64,000 nt of DNA from Neisseria bacilliformis (GCF_014055025.1 NZ_CP059571.1:558001-622000), one strand, 5' to 3'. Counted from the stretch's first letter, positions 24,270 through 37,164 are shown. The notes: generated by a model not told the origin, from the letters alone. Made by a program: numbers and translations.

Positions 24270-26360
24270 TTATCCTAATTTGGGCAGGGTGAAAACGAAG
24301 CGGGTGTAGCCGTGCGGGCGGCTGGCGACGTTTACCGTGCCGTTTAAAGAGACGATGCGGTCTTTGATGATGTCCAGACCCACGCCCCGGCCGGCGTCTT
24401 CGGTGCTGTCGTCGGCGGTGGAGAAGCCGGGGGTGAACAGCAGGGAGACGAGTGCCTGCCTGTCCAGTTTGGCGGCTTCTTCGGCGGTGTAGCGGCCGAG
24501 GCTCACCGCTTTTTGCGCGATGGCGTTGTAGTCGATGCCGTTGCCGTCGTCTTCAAAGGTCAGCACGAATTTGTCGCCGTGGTATTTCAAGCCCATATGC
24601 ACGTGCCCCATGGCCAGTTTGCCGCGCTGGTTTCGTATTTCGGGTTTTTCGATGCCGTGCACCACCGCATTGCGCAGCAGCTGGATGGCGATTTCGGTGA
24701 TGACCCGGTCCATTTGTTTGTTGCCGGTGCTTTCCAGCCCGCTGTATGTGAACGCGGCTTCTTTTTTGTTGCGCTTGGCGATGTCGGCAACGAAGTCGGC
24801 ATAGCGGTTGCGGGTGGTCTGCGGCGCGATGACGCGGGTGTCCGGCTGCACGGCGGGGGCTGCGCCGCCGATTTTTGCCAGCAAATCTTCGATGGTGTGG
24901 CTCAATCGGATCAGTTCTTCAAGCTGCACGGCCAAACCCAGGAAGTTTTCGCCCGAGAGTCTGGGCATTTGTTTGAGGCGGTTCAGGTTGGCCTCGAAGT
25001 TTTCCGCCATATTGGTGAAGCCGCTCAGTTTCAGGGCGGACGCTTCGCCTTTCATGCTGTGCACTTCGCGGTAGATGGCGTTTACTTTTTCATACAGCGA
25101 CATGCCGCTTTCGTCTTGCACCTTCAATACCGAGTTGATGCTTTGGATGCGCTGCTTGGTGTTGTTGATAAAGTCGTTCAGCGAATCGCGGTCGGCCTGC
25201 AAAATGGTACTGAGCATTTCGAGCTGGACGTCGTTCTGCTCGCGCTCCTGCTCCATTTTCTGTTCCAAAAGCACGGCATCGGTTACGTCTTCCACGTTGG
25301 CCAGCACGCGGGTGATGGCTTTGCCGTGGTACACGCGGCGAAAGTTGAAATCGAGGAAGCGTTCGTTGCCGTCCACATGCACTTTCTGGCGGATCAGCGG
25401 GTTGAGCGAGGCGATCAGGCGCTCTTTGGTGCGCGGGTTGTAGAGCTGGGCGACGAAATCGTTGGTGGTGTGCAGGTCTTTTGCATCGATGAAGCCGGCC
25501 AATACGTCGAGCAGGTTTTTGCCGCCCACGTTTTTCTGGCCGATCAGGCTTTCGAGCTGTTTGGAGTATTGCGAACCGATGTTCAGGTCTTTGTCCAGCA
25601 GGAACAGGCCGGTGGTTACCGTGTCCATAATCTCGGTGGTTTCTTTTTTCGCTTCATCTGCCAATTTGTCGGCGGTAAGCAGTTTGCGGATGAAGTAGGT
25701 CAGGAACAGGGCAAGGTATAACACCGCGCCTACAATACCGACAATCTCCACGTTTCTTAACAGGATGGTACGCTCTTCCAATTTGGCACGTTTGTTTGCC
25801 AGCAGGAAGTTGGTAATTTCGGTGAAACGGGCATTGTTGTTTTGCAGGCTCAACAGCGCGGAATTGACTAGCGCGGCATCGGCGGTGGGGTCGTTGGCGC
25901 TTTTAAGGTATGCATCTACGATGGATTTGGATTCTTTCCATTTTTTCACCATCTCCGCTATCAAGTGTTTTTTGACACCTTTGTCGGCTGCGTCCACCAG
26001 ATATTGTCTGCCGTCAATGGAAAGATAGTCGCCGCCTTTGGCTGTGGCTTGCAGCGAGCGCGAAAAAACGTCTTGCGCCTCTTTGGCGCGTTTCAACGCA
26101 CCTTGCACCAAGGGGCTTTGCGGGTCTTGGTGGGTGTTGAGTTTCAGAAGCTGGACGTTTTCCAGCAATTCGCCATACGCGTTTGCCATTTCGGCGGTAA
26201 CGTAACTTTGGACGGAGTCTTCCTCAATCTCGTTGGAAATATCGTTGGCATAGAACAATAGCCCTGCCAGCAATACGACGAAGATACCGATGGAGATAAT
26301 CAACCCTCGATACCGACGTAAGCCAGTGTAGTCGGTTTGGGGCGCAGTATTGTCGCTCAT
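24270..26360 (-). CDS. Membrane-anchored CheA-like histidine kinase with HPt domain
   Basis: The 696-residue kinase has a membrane helix (residues about 18-37), a helical periplasmic domain (about 40-200), a second helix (about 206-224), a PAS-like region (about 243-360), a coiled coil (about 364-400), an HPt domain with phospho-acceptor His434 in REVHSMKGEASALKL, and a HATPase domain with N-box LLRNAVVHGIE (561-571), EDDGNGID (603-610) and DAGRGVGLDII (655-665). The phosphorylated histidine is in HPt and not beside the ATPase, as in CheA, yet the CheW-binding regulatory domain and the P2 domain are missing and two membrane helices are present. It seems a direct sensor merged with a CheA-type core. 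The ATG at 26360 is preferred because AAAGGA precedes it at proper spacing. Confidence 0.88.
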   Translation of the reverse strand: MSDNTAPQTDYTGLRRYRGLIISIGIFVVLLAGLLFYANDISNEIEEDSVQSYVTAEMANAYGELLENVQLLKLNTHQDPQSPLVQGALKRAKEAQDVFSRSLQATAKGGDYLSIDGRQYLVDAADKGVKKHLIAEMVKKWKESKSIVDAYLKSANDPTADAALVNSALLSLQNNNARFTEITNFLLANKRAKLEERTILLRNVEIVGIVGAVLYLALFLTYFIRKLLTADKLADEAKKETTEIMDTVTTGLFLLDKDLNIGSQYSKQLESLIGQKNVGGKNLLDVLAGFIDAKDLHTTNDFVAQLYNPRTKERLIASLNPLIRQKVHVDGNERFLDFNFRRVYHGKAITRVLANVEDVTDAVLLEQKMEQEREQNDVQLEMLSTILQADRDSLNDFINNTKQRIQSINSVLKVQDESGMSLYEKVNAIYREVHSMKGEASALKLSGFTNMAENFEANLNRLKQMPRLSGENFLGLAVQLEELIRLSHTIEDLLAKIGGAAPAVQPDTRVIAPQTTRNRYADFVADIAKRNKKEAAFTYSGLESTGNKQMDRVITEIAIQLLRNAVVHGIEKPEIRNQRGKLAMGHVHMGLKYHGDKFVLTFEDDGNGIDYNAIAQKAVSLGRYTAEEAAKLDRQALVSLLFTPGFSTADDSTEDAGRGVGLDIIKDRIVSLNGTVNVASRPHGYTRFVFTLPKLG

Positions 26361-26780
26361 GGCTTTCCTTTCACTCAAATAAGAAACGTGTTTTCAGGCT
26401 GTTGAAAAGATTGGTCGAAACCAAGGTGTAGTGTCTGTCGGTAAAAATTGCGCGGCCAGTCCGACGCATTGCGGGCGGGCTGGTTGTGCGGATGGCTCGG
26501 CACGCAAACATGGCGCGGCACGCAAACGAAGCGGGAAGGCGGCATTCCCCGGTAACGTTTCAGCCCCCTGTCCGAGCAGGCAGCCGCAGAGACGGTTTCA
26601 TTCATGGTTCAGTTCTTTTGCAGATTGGTGTTTTTATACCGCCCGAAATGCGGGCTTGGCGGTTCCCTTATCAAATTATTGTGCAAAGCAGGATTTGGGA
26701 ACGGATTTTCGTGTTTCCATAACGTTTTTATCTCCTTTGGCTGCATGCAGGTTCTGGCGGGCAAAATTTCCCCCTGCTTC

Positions 26781-26798
26781 TGTAAAGTAAAATTTACA
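26781..26798. promoter_or_regulatory. Palindrome TGTAAA-N6-TTTACA
   Basis: TGTAAAGTAAAATTTACA has perfect 6-bp arms with a 6-bp AT spacer, in an AT-rich zone about 420 bp before the CheA-like kinase start. The size and symmetry suit a dimeric regulator. No U tract or GC-rich stem supports a terminator. The regulator is not identified. Confidence 0.35.
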
Positions 26799-26829
26799 TG
26801 GCGTATCGGTGTCTTTTATTGACATAAAT

Positions 26830-26855
26830 CAAATTATCGGAAATTTGATAATTTG
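26830..26855. promoter_or_regulatory. Perfect 9-bp inverted repeat with 8-bp spacer
   Basis: CAAATTATC (26830-26838) and GATAATTTG (26847-26855) are exact complements around GGAAATTT. The arms are AT-rich, so it is more likely an operator or a cruciform than a terminator. It lies 32 bp from the palindrome at 26781. Confidence 0.35.
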
Positions 26856-27198
26856 TTCAAATATAAGTACAGGTAATAGATAAGAAATATTTTTTGTTGG
26901 ATAAAAGCACAGACGGCCGTTTTTTTAAACAGACGGCATGCGAAAAGCGGATGCCGTTTGCCGTGCCTGCCAGAGAAGCACTCGGGTGCGGGCGGTATGG
27001 CGGATAAGAAGCGGGCGTTTCGCCGGCAATGCAGATGATGAAGCAGGGTGTGTCGCCCCAAGGCGACGCACGCGTTCTCTGCCATTGAGGCCGTCTGAAA
27101 ACCGCGTGCGTGGTTGCGCCACACACCCTACCCAAACAATATTTTCCCGTTGCCGGCGAAAAGCCTGTTTGTGTCGTTTCACGCCGAAAAAGCGTTTT

Positions 27199-28386
27199 TC
27201 AGACGGCCTGTTTGTTTTGCAAAACGGCGCGGTAGATGTTTTTCAGACGGCCTGTTACCGCCGCTTCGCCGTATTGCGCCAGACAGTCTGCACGCAGGGC
27301 GGCGGCGTTGTAGCGGCGGCCGTTTGCGTACAGTTGCAGCAGGGCGGCGGCGAGGGCGGCGGGGTCGTCGGACGGGGCGAGCAGGCCGTTGTTTTCGTTG
27401 ACGATGCCTTCGGGGCCGCCGCAGCGGGTGGCGGCAACGGGCAGTCCCTGCGAGAGGGCTTCGATGAACACCACGCCGAAGGTTTCGCTGCGGCTGGCGA
27501 GGGCGAAGGCGTCGCTGCGGCGCATCAGGGCGAGGACGGCGGCGTTGTCCAGCGCGCCGTGGAAGGTTACGGCCTGCGCGATGGCGAGGTTTGCGGCGAG
27601 GCGGCGCAGGTTTTCCAATTCCGCGCCGCCGCCGCCGATTTCCAGCCGCAGGGCGGGTTGGCGTTGCAGGGCGAGGGCGAAGGCGGCGAGCAGGGTGTCG
27701 AAACCTTTGTTGCGGTCGAGGCGGGCGACGGCGCAGAAGGTGAATGCGCCGTTTGCCGCGTTTTCAGACGGCCTCTCGGGCGGGGGGATGTCTTCTGCGA
27801 AGGCGCGGCCGAGGATGTTGGGCAGGTATTGCCAGCTCAGGCCGGGGTATTCGCTTTCAAGCAGGCGGCAAAAGGCGGGGCTGACGGCCAGCCGCGCCGC
27901 CGCGCCTTGTGCCGCCGCCATCATGGCGGGACGCTGCCAGCGGCGGATGAGGCCGCGCGCGTAGGTGCTGCTGTGTTCGGTGATGACGTAGGGGATGCCG
28001 TGTCTGGCGGCGATGCGCTGCGCGAGGATGCCGCCGTGGTTCACCGCGTGGGCGTGCAGGATGTCGGGGCGGCCCTGTTCGGCCAGGTAGCGGGCAAACA
28101 GCTTCATGCCTGCCGCGAGCCAGCGTTCGCGGTCGAAATGGGGCAGCGGCGGGCAGAGGTAGGTGCTGTGCGCGGTGTAAGTGGGGATGGGGCCGTCTGA
28201 AAAAACGCGCGTGCCGTAGCGTCCGGCGAAGATTTCGCGCCGGCGGCGCGGCGAGCGGAACAGGGGCGCGGCCACGCCGACGCGCAAACCGGCGCGCGCC
28301 AGCGCGTGCGCCTGTTCGCGGAAGAAGATGCCGTCGGTCGAGTCGGGCGTTTCGGGATACCACGAGGGGAGGAGGAGGATGTGCAT
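27199..28386 (-). CDS. Glycosyltransferase family 4
   Basis: A 395-residue GT-B enzyme. The N-terminal domain opens MHILLLPSWYPETPDSTDGI and has HAHAVNHGGILAQRIA, usual for GT4 enzymes. The C-terminal domain has FCAVARLDRNKGFDTLLAAF, EIGGGGAELENL and the E-x7-E donor site region SETFGVVFIEALSQGLPVAATRCGGPEGIV. It would transfer a sugar from a nucleotide donor to a lipid-linked or other glycan on the cytoplasmic face. A Wzx-type flippase lies 1.2 kb upstream. Its last four codons, including the stop, are a DUS (NKQAV tail); two further DUS inside encode GRLK and RPSEN. Confidence 0.88.
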   Translation of the reverse strand: MHILLLPSWYPETPDSTDGIFFREQAHALARAGLRVGVAAPLFRSPRRRREIFAGRYGTRVFSDGPIPTYTAHSTYLCPPLPHFDRERWLAAGMKLFARYLAEQGRPDILHAHAVNHGGILAQRIAARHGIPYVITEHSSTYARGLIRRWQRPAMMAAAQGAAARLAVSPAFCRLLESEYPGLSWQYLPNILGRAFAEDIPPPERPSENAANGAFTFCAVARLDRNKGFDTLLAAFALALQRQPALRLEIGGGGAELENLRRLAANLAIAQAVTFHGALDNAAVLALMRRSDAFALASRSETFGVVFIEALSQGLPVAATRCGGPEGIVNENNGLLAPSDDPAALAAALLQLYANGRRYNAAALRADCLAQYGEAAVTGRLKNIYRAVLQNKQAV

Positions 28387-28461
28387 GGGTTCGGTTTGTG
28401 CGGTTATCAGACGGCTTCAAACGCAGCCTGCGGCTTGCGCAAACGGCATGCGCGGGTTTTA

Positions 28462-28623
28462 GGGTCTGTTGACAATCAGCTTGCGAGCGGTTTTTTGAGT
28501 AAAAAATGCCCGAATGCAAGGAAAAAAGCGCAGCAAGGTTGGACACCTTGCGAGCATTTTTGACGCGGCAGGCAGGTGTTTTTTACCAAAAACACCGCCG
28601 CAAGGCTGATTGTCAACAGACCC
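28462..28623. mobile_element. MITE-like element, copy 2 (162-bp core, TA flanks)
   Basis: The core starts GGGTCTGTTGACAATCAGC and ends GCTGATTGTCAACAGACCC, exact inverted complements of 19 bp, flanked by TA at 28460-28461 and 28624-28625. It is the best-preserved copy and the same length as copy 1 at 7033. The interior has further partial symmetry and no gene. The right end supplies the stop of the DUF4189 gene. Confidence 0.8.
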
Positions 28624-29300
28624 TAGAGTTTGCATTCCGGCCATGTTTCGACCAGGCGGCAGTTGCCGTATTGGGCGTTGCATTGCTGTAAGGCTTGCGC
28701 TTGGGCGGCGGCATCGGTCATTTTGGGCAGACGCTCGCCCGCGCCGCGTTCGCTGTTGTCGGAAGTGGAATCCAGATAGCGGACAACGGAAAACCGCGCT
28801 TTGCCCGCGCCGCCGCTGCGTGCGGCGGCAATGCACACAGGGCTGGTTTCGCGCAGGAAAACGGCTTTGGGGCTGCATTGGGCGCGGCCGCCGTTGCGGG
28901 CGGTTTCGTTGCACAGGCGCAGGGCCTGGCTGCGGGCATCGGCGAATGTGGCGGGCGGTTTGCCGGACGAGCCGCTGCCGCCGCCGAGCGAGCCGTGCAG
29001 GCCGTCGGGTTCGAGGATGCCGACCACATGGCCGGGCTTGGGGGGATCGACCTTGATGTTGCCTAATCCCCTGGATAAATACGGATAACGATAAGGCTGC
29101 CCGCTGTAAGGCTGTACGTTGTTTGAAGTGCAGGTGGCGTGTCCGATGGGAACCATGCCGCCCTTGCCGTCGGGAATCATGCAAACTCCTGCACCTGAAT
29201 GCAGTATGCCGCCCTGAGGGCAATAGCAGTCTGCGGCGGCGGGCGCGGCATACAGCGCGGCGGTGAGGGCGCAAACAAGGATGTGGGAGGGTTTGATCAT
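28623..29300 (-). CDS. DUF4189-domain exported protein
   Basis: The 225-residue protein has a signal peptide (HILVCALTAALYAAPAAA), then a cysteine-rich segment (DCYCPQGG...CMIPDGKGG) and a DUF4189-like domain with repeated FADARSQALRLCNETA and AQAQALQQCNAQYGNC units; eight or more cysteines could pair in the periplasm. Function of the domain is unknown. It lies between MITE copies 2 and 3. Its stop TAG is formed by the terminal G and TA flank of copy 2, so the natural C terminus may be cut short. The start MIKPSHILVC at 29300 puts the signal peptide first. Confidence 0.75.
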   Translation of the reverse strand: MIKPSHILVCALTAALYAAPAAADCYCPQGGILHSGAGVCMIPDGKGGMVPIGHATCTSNNVQPYSGQPYRYPYLSRGLGNIKVDPPKPGHVVGILEPDGLHGSLGGGSGSSGKPPATFADARSQALRLCNETARNGGRAQCSPKAVFLRETSPVCIAAARSGGAGKARFSVVRYLDSTSDNSERGAGERLPKMTDAAAQAQALQQCNAQYGNCRLVETWPECKL

Positions 29301-29339
29301 GGGTATTCCTGTCTGACGGGAACGGTGTCCCGACTGTTG

Positions 29340-29413
29340 GGGTCTGTTGACAATCAACGTTTTGGCGGCTTTCCCGCCCTAAAACGGTATCTGCCGCGTT
29401 CAAAACATTTGCC
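29340..29413. mobile_element. MITE-like element, copy 3 (truncated)
   Basis: GGGTCTGTTGACAATCAACG followed by about 55 bp resembles the reverse complement of copy 1, including AAAACGG.ATCTGCCGCGTT. The similarity then stops, so the distal half is missing and there is no TA on the left. Confidence 0.65.
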
Positions 29414-29487
29414 GCACGGCGCGGCGTTGAGGCCGTCCCCGCCTACGCGGGGATGACGTTTCTGAAAGCGCAGCTTCAACGAAGTTA

Positions 29488-29616
29488 TAGTAGGTACAGA
29501 ACAAAAGTATCCAATGCAGGCCGGGCTTCAGCCCGGCAAAATATCAGGAAAATAGTGATTTAGCCGGGCTGAAGCCCGGCCTGCGATAGGTAGTTTCTAT
29601 TTTGTTTCACTATAAA
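29488..29616. mobile_element. Correia-like repeat enclosed element, copy 2
   Basis: Termini TATAGTAGGTACAGAACAAA and the complement of TATAGTGAAACAAAATAG bound 129 bp. Inside are two inverted copies of the palindrome GCCGGGCTTCAGCCCGGC type. The sequence AACGAAGTTATAG at the left edge is shared with copy 1. Confidence 0.6.
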
Positions 29617-29622
29617 ACCGGT

Positions 29623-31029
29623 TCAGCGGCGCAGCAAACGCTTTTTCAGACGGCCTAAATCCCTGCGCCCTGCCCACGCTGAGGCGGCCAGCCCCGCCGC
29701 CCACAAGGCGGCAAACAGCGGGAAGTTTTCCGCACTGCCGAACAGGGCGAAGGCGCAGCAGGCGGCGAGGCAGGCGGCGGTTGCGCCGTATACCGCGCCG
29801 CGCGGCAGGCTCTGCCACAATCGCGCGGAGGCTTCGCTTTTTAACAGGAAAAACAGCCAGAACGCCGAGGCCGAGGCCGCCGCCGCGCCGCGCGCGCCGT
29901 AGCGCGGCACCAGCGCGTGCAGCAGCGCGAGGGCGCAGCCGAGGGCGGCGAGGGAAACCGGCGGAATCAGGCCGTTTTTGCGCCGCACATTGATGCCGAT
30001 GCCCGTGGCCTCGGTGAGCGTGTACAGCAGCGGCACCAGCATCACGGCGGGCAGGATAAAGGCTACGGCGGCATACTGCGGCGGCAGCACCCATGCGGCG
30101 GCGGGCGCGGCCAGGCCGCACAGGCACACGGCGGCGCACAGCGCGAAAGCCATCCGCCGCGCGATGCCGCCGATGTCCGCCGTTTTGTCTTCGGCCAGGT
30201 TTTGGAACACCAAAGGCGACCACACCGTGGCGAATACGCTTTGGAACACCGAGGCCGCCGCGCCGAAGTTCACCGCCAGCGCGTACACGCCCAACTCCTG
30301 CGCTCCTGCCAGATTGCGCAGCAGCCAGCGGTCGGCCGAGGAAAACGCCCAGTAAACCAGTCCGCCCGCCGCCAGCGGCAGGCCGTAGCGCAAAGCCGCC
30401 GGCAAATCCGCCGCCGCCCCCCGCGCGCGCGCCGCCGCCACCCATTCGCGCCGCGTCTGCCACAGCAGCAGCAGCGCGGCGGCCAGTTGCGAGGCGGCAT
30501 ACACCGCCAGCAGCGCGAAAGTGTCGGCACGCAAACCGAACACCGCCCACGCCGCCGCCGCCGCCAGCACCAGCAGCTTGGGCGCGAGCTGGGCAAAGGA
30601 AAAGGCCAACGCCCGCCCGTTCATGCGCAGAACCAGCGACAGATAGCGCGTAACGAGCAGCGCGGCGGCAAACAGCAGGCACAACGCGCCGAGCCGCGCA
30701 TCCGGCAGCGACAGGATTTTTTCAGACGGCCACTGCGGCGCGAACAGCAACAGCGCGGCGCAGCAGGCGGCGCACAGCGCGAGGGGCGGCAGCGCGGCGG
30801 TTTTGAACAGCGCGGCGCGGCTGCGGCTTTGGTGGAACTCGCGGATGTAAAACTGATCCAGCCCCAGCCCCAGCACAATCAGCGCGAGGCCGGCGGCGGT
30901 CTGCACCAGCAGCACGCGGCCGATGTCCGCGCCGGAAAAACTGTGCGAGAGCAGCGGCAGGGCAAGCACCCCCGCCGCCGCGCTTCCGGCGGGGCCGAGG
31001 GCATAGGCCGCGAGTGTTTTGGCGTTCAT
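29623..31029 (-). CDS. Polysaccharide flippase of the Wzx/MATE-like type
   Basis: A 468-residue membrane protein with 12-14 predicted helices, starting LAAYALGPAGSAAAGVLALPLLSHSFSG, a typical Wzx N terminus, and with GLPLAAGGLVYWAFSSADRWLL in the middle, where flippases carry charged residues in the lumen. It would move a lipid-linked oligosaccharide across the inner membrane, for surface polysaccharide or O-linked protein glycosylation. Only one glycosyltransferase gene is nearby, so the other enzymes must be elsewhere. Codons are very alanine- and GC-rich. An internal DUS encodes QWPSEK, another GRLKK near the C terminus. Confidence 0.8.
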   Translation of the reverse strand: MNAKTLAAYALGPAGSAAAGVLALPLLSHSFSGADIGRVLLVQTAAGLALIVLGLGLDQFYIREFHQSRSRAALFKTAALPPLALCAACCAALLLFAPQWPSEKILSLPDARLGALCLLFAAALLVTRYLSLVLRMNGRALAFSFAQLAPKLLVLAAAAAWAVFGLRADTFALLAVYAASQLAAALLLLWQTRREWVAAARARGAAADLPAALRYGLPLAAGGLVYWAFSSADRWLLRNLAGAQELGVYALAVNFGAAASVFQSVFATVWSPLVFQNLAEDKTADIGGIARRMAFALCAAVCLCGLAAPAAAWVLPPQYAAVAFILPAVMLVPLLYTLTEATGIGINVRRKNGLIPPVSLAALGCALALLHALVPRYGARGAAAASASAFWLFFLLKSEASARLWQSLPRGAVYGATAACLAACCAFALFGSAENFPLFAALWAAGLAASAWAGRRDLGRLKKRLLRR

Positions 31030-31143
31030 GGGTCGGGTTTCGGGTCGGGGTCGGACGGGTTTTTCGGCAGGCGGGTTTTAACTTCGTTGAAGCCGCGCTT
31101 TCAGACGGCCTCAAAAGCCGCAGAGGCCGTCTGAAAAGGCGGT

Positions 31144-31755
31144 TCAGGCGCGTATGGCGGCGCGGACGGCGGCCAGGTCGGCGGGGTGTTTTTCCAGCTC
31201 GGATATACCGACGGCGCGCACGTCGGGACGCTGTTGGTAGGCGGCGAAGGCGGCGCGGTTGGCCGCGTCCAGATGGCCGAACAGCGCGGGGTGGCGCAGT
31301 TCGGCGTAGGAAAAGGCCATGCCCAGAAGGTGCATGGCGAAGTCGTCTGTGTGCGCGTCGAGCTGCGGCGCGTGTTCGAGGCCGCGAACGACGGCGGCGC
31401 GGGCGCGGGGGATGTGCGGGTGTTCGGCCATGCCTTCGGGCAGGAATTTGGCCAGCGAAAAGGCTTTGACCACTTGGTCGAGCAGGGCTTGCGCGTATCC
31501 GGCCACGGCGGCCTGATGCGCGCTTTGCAGCGGGTGGTCGAGCAGGAAGTCGGCGACGTAGGCCGTGCCGCAGATGGTTTCGCCGCCGTCGGTGAGCAGC
31601 GCGGGCACTTGCGAGAGCGGGTTGGCGGCGGTCAGCTCGGGCGGGGTTGCCCACGGGTCGGCAAAAGCAAGCTGCAAGCCGTCCATGCCCCGCGCCAGCG
31701 CGGCGAGCATGATGGCGCGGGAATAGGGCGAGGTGGTGCTGGTGTAGAGTTTCAT
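31144..31755 (-). CDS. Glutathione S-transferase family protein
   Basis: A 203-residue protein with an N-terminal thioredoxin-like domain (MKLYTSTTSPYSRAIMLAAL, NPLSQVPALLTDGGETICGTAYVADFL) and a helical C-terminal domain. The serine in TTSPYSR fits the beta-class or omega-like position for glutathione activation. It probably conjugates electrophiles or reduces disulphides. The start at 31755 has AGGAGAAAACC upstream. Confidence 0.85.
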   Translation of the reverse strand: MKLYTSTTSPYSRAIMLAALARGMDGLQLAFADPWATPPELTAANPLSQVPALLTDGGETICGTAYVADFLLDHPLQSAHQAAVAGYAQALLDQVVKAFSLAKFLPEGMAEHPHIPRARAAVVRGLEHAPQLDAHTDDFAMHLLGMAFSYAELRHPALFGHLDAANRAAFAAYQQRPDVRAVGISELEKHPADLAAVRAAIRA

Positions 31756-32150
31756 GGTTTTCTCCTGTAAAGGTGCGGATTGTACGCCCGAGACTGTCTG
31801 AAAAAGGCGGTTCGGGCGCGGCGGCGGATTGCGCAGGGCGGCTCTTGCCCCGCTGTTGGCAGACTTTCTCCAAATGCCGCCCGCCGTGTATGCAATGGTG
31901 GGTCTTGACCTGCCCTGCAATGTTTCAGACGGCCTCAAAAGCCGCAGAGGCCGTCTGAAAAGGCGGTTACGGCGCGGACGGCTGCCGTTAGGGTAGGGTG
32001 TGTGGCGTAGCCGCGCACGCGGTATCGGGATGGGTTTTCAGACGGCCTTCCCGTTATGCGGCGGGGAACGCGTGCGTCGCCTCGGGGCGACACACCCTAC
32101 GTTAGCGGCAGAGGCCGTCTGAAAAGGCGGTTGCGCCGGAATCAAAACGC
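31756..32150. repeat. Repeat island between the GST gene and tgt
   Basis: Contents: two CACGCGGTT-family repeats in opposite orientation (31993-32022 and 32067-32100) and several DUS (about 31923-31963, 32036-32046, 32112). The first 150 bp show no feature I recognise. Confidence 0.65.
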
Positions 32151-33302
<1,152 letters not shown>

Positions 33303-33313
33303 TTATACGGCAA

Positions 33314-33345
33314 GAGGCCGTCTGAAAACGTTTTCAGACGGCCTC
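33314..33345. terminator. Perfect 32-bp DUS palindrome between hsdR and tgt
   Basis: GAGGCCGTCTGAAAAC directly abuts its complement, so the whole 32 bp is a perfect palindrome with no loop. It lies 10 bp past the hsdR stop and 40 bp before tgt, serving as the hsdR terminator. Confidence 0.7.
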
Positions 33346-33355
33346 AAACGGATGT

Positions 33356-36499
<3,144 letters not shown>

Positions 36500-37164
36500 G
36501 GGGATTCCTTTGCGTTTGGGGTAGTGAGGCCGTCTGAAAAACGGGTTTCAGGTAGCCTTTTTTCAGGTAGCCTTTTCAGACGGCCTTTGCCGACGGGGTA
36601 GGGTGTGTGGCGGTTTTTCAGACGGCCTCTGTTGCTGCGGTAGAGTGTGTGGCTCTGCCACGCACGCGGTTTGCGGGTTGCGGCGGCGGGGTGTGCGTCG
36701 GTTTTTCAGACGGCCTCTGTTGCTTGCGGCGGCTTACTCCCTCTCCCGCTTGCGGGGGAGGGTCGGGGTGGGGCTGTTGCCGCTTCGGCGGACGGCGGCG
36801 AAAGCAGTTCTGCGAACTGCCACCCCCTCCCCAACCCTCCCCCGCGCGGGCGCAGGGGAGGGGCAGAATGGCGGTTTGGTTTTTTCAGGCTGCCTTTCAG
36901 ACGGCCTGTTCCTGCATAAATTCCAAGTAGCCAAGTAGGTCGGGCATTTATGCCCGACGCTTTTAAATTTCCGGCATATGGCCTATCAGACAAATATGCC
37001 GGTGTTTGTCGGGCATAAATGCCCGACCTACTGCTTTCAGACGGCCTCTACCGTAGGTCGGATACTTGTATCCGACAAATGCACGGGCGGCATCAAGGGG
37101 TGTTTTTCCCCTGCGGGGAAACGTCGGATTCGAGAATCCGACCTACGGCTCGGTTTGGCGGTTT
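36500..37164. repeat. 665-bp repeat island splitting hsdR from hsdS
   Basis: No gene. It holds DUS hairpins at both ends, CACGCGGTT-family repeats (36597-36611 partial, 36640-36672), the long inverted pair 36738-36864 with hairpin GCAGTTCTGCGAACTGC inside, a GTAG palindrome pair (36935-36958, 37008-37031) and a second, variant pair with GTCGGAT arms (37053-37076, 37123-37146). Confidence 0.75.

Larger units (their letters stand above)
26361..27198. other. 840-bp region upstream of the CheA-like operon
   Basis: No convincing gene. About 26370-26610 is GC-rich with nothing recognised. 26640-26900 is AT-rich, unusual for this genome, and contains two palindromes listed separately, so it is the probable promoter of the leftward sensory operon. 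The right part carries two CACGCGGTT-family repeats (27043-27075, 27101-27131) and DUS hairpin parts serving the glycosyltransferase gene. Confidence 0.6.
29301..29622. repeat. Repeat-filled gap between the DUF4189 gene and the flippase
   Basis: In order: truncated MITE copy 3 (29340-29413), a short repeat with GTCCCCGCCTACGCGGGGA (about 29435-29466, second copy at about 41678-41709), and Correia-like element 2 (29488-29616). No coding sequence. Confidence 0.7.

Noticed and set aside
26604-26822. A 72-codon plus-strand frame in the gap upstream of the CheA-like operon
   Set aside because: No ribosome site, cysteine/phenylalanine-rich odd composition and overlap with the palindromic promoter-like region make a real gene unlikely.
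28462-29413. DUF4189 gene as cargo of a composite transposon bounded by MITE copies 2 and 3
   Set aside because: Copy 3 is truncated and no transposase is present, so a mobile unit with two working ends is not supported now; the two elements could have inserted separately.
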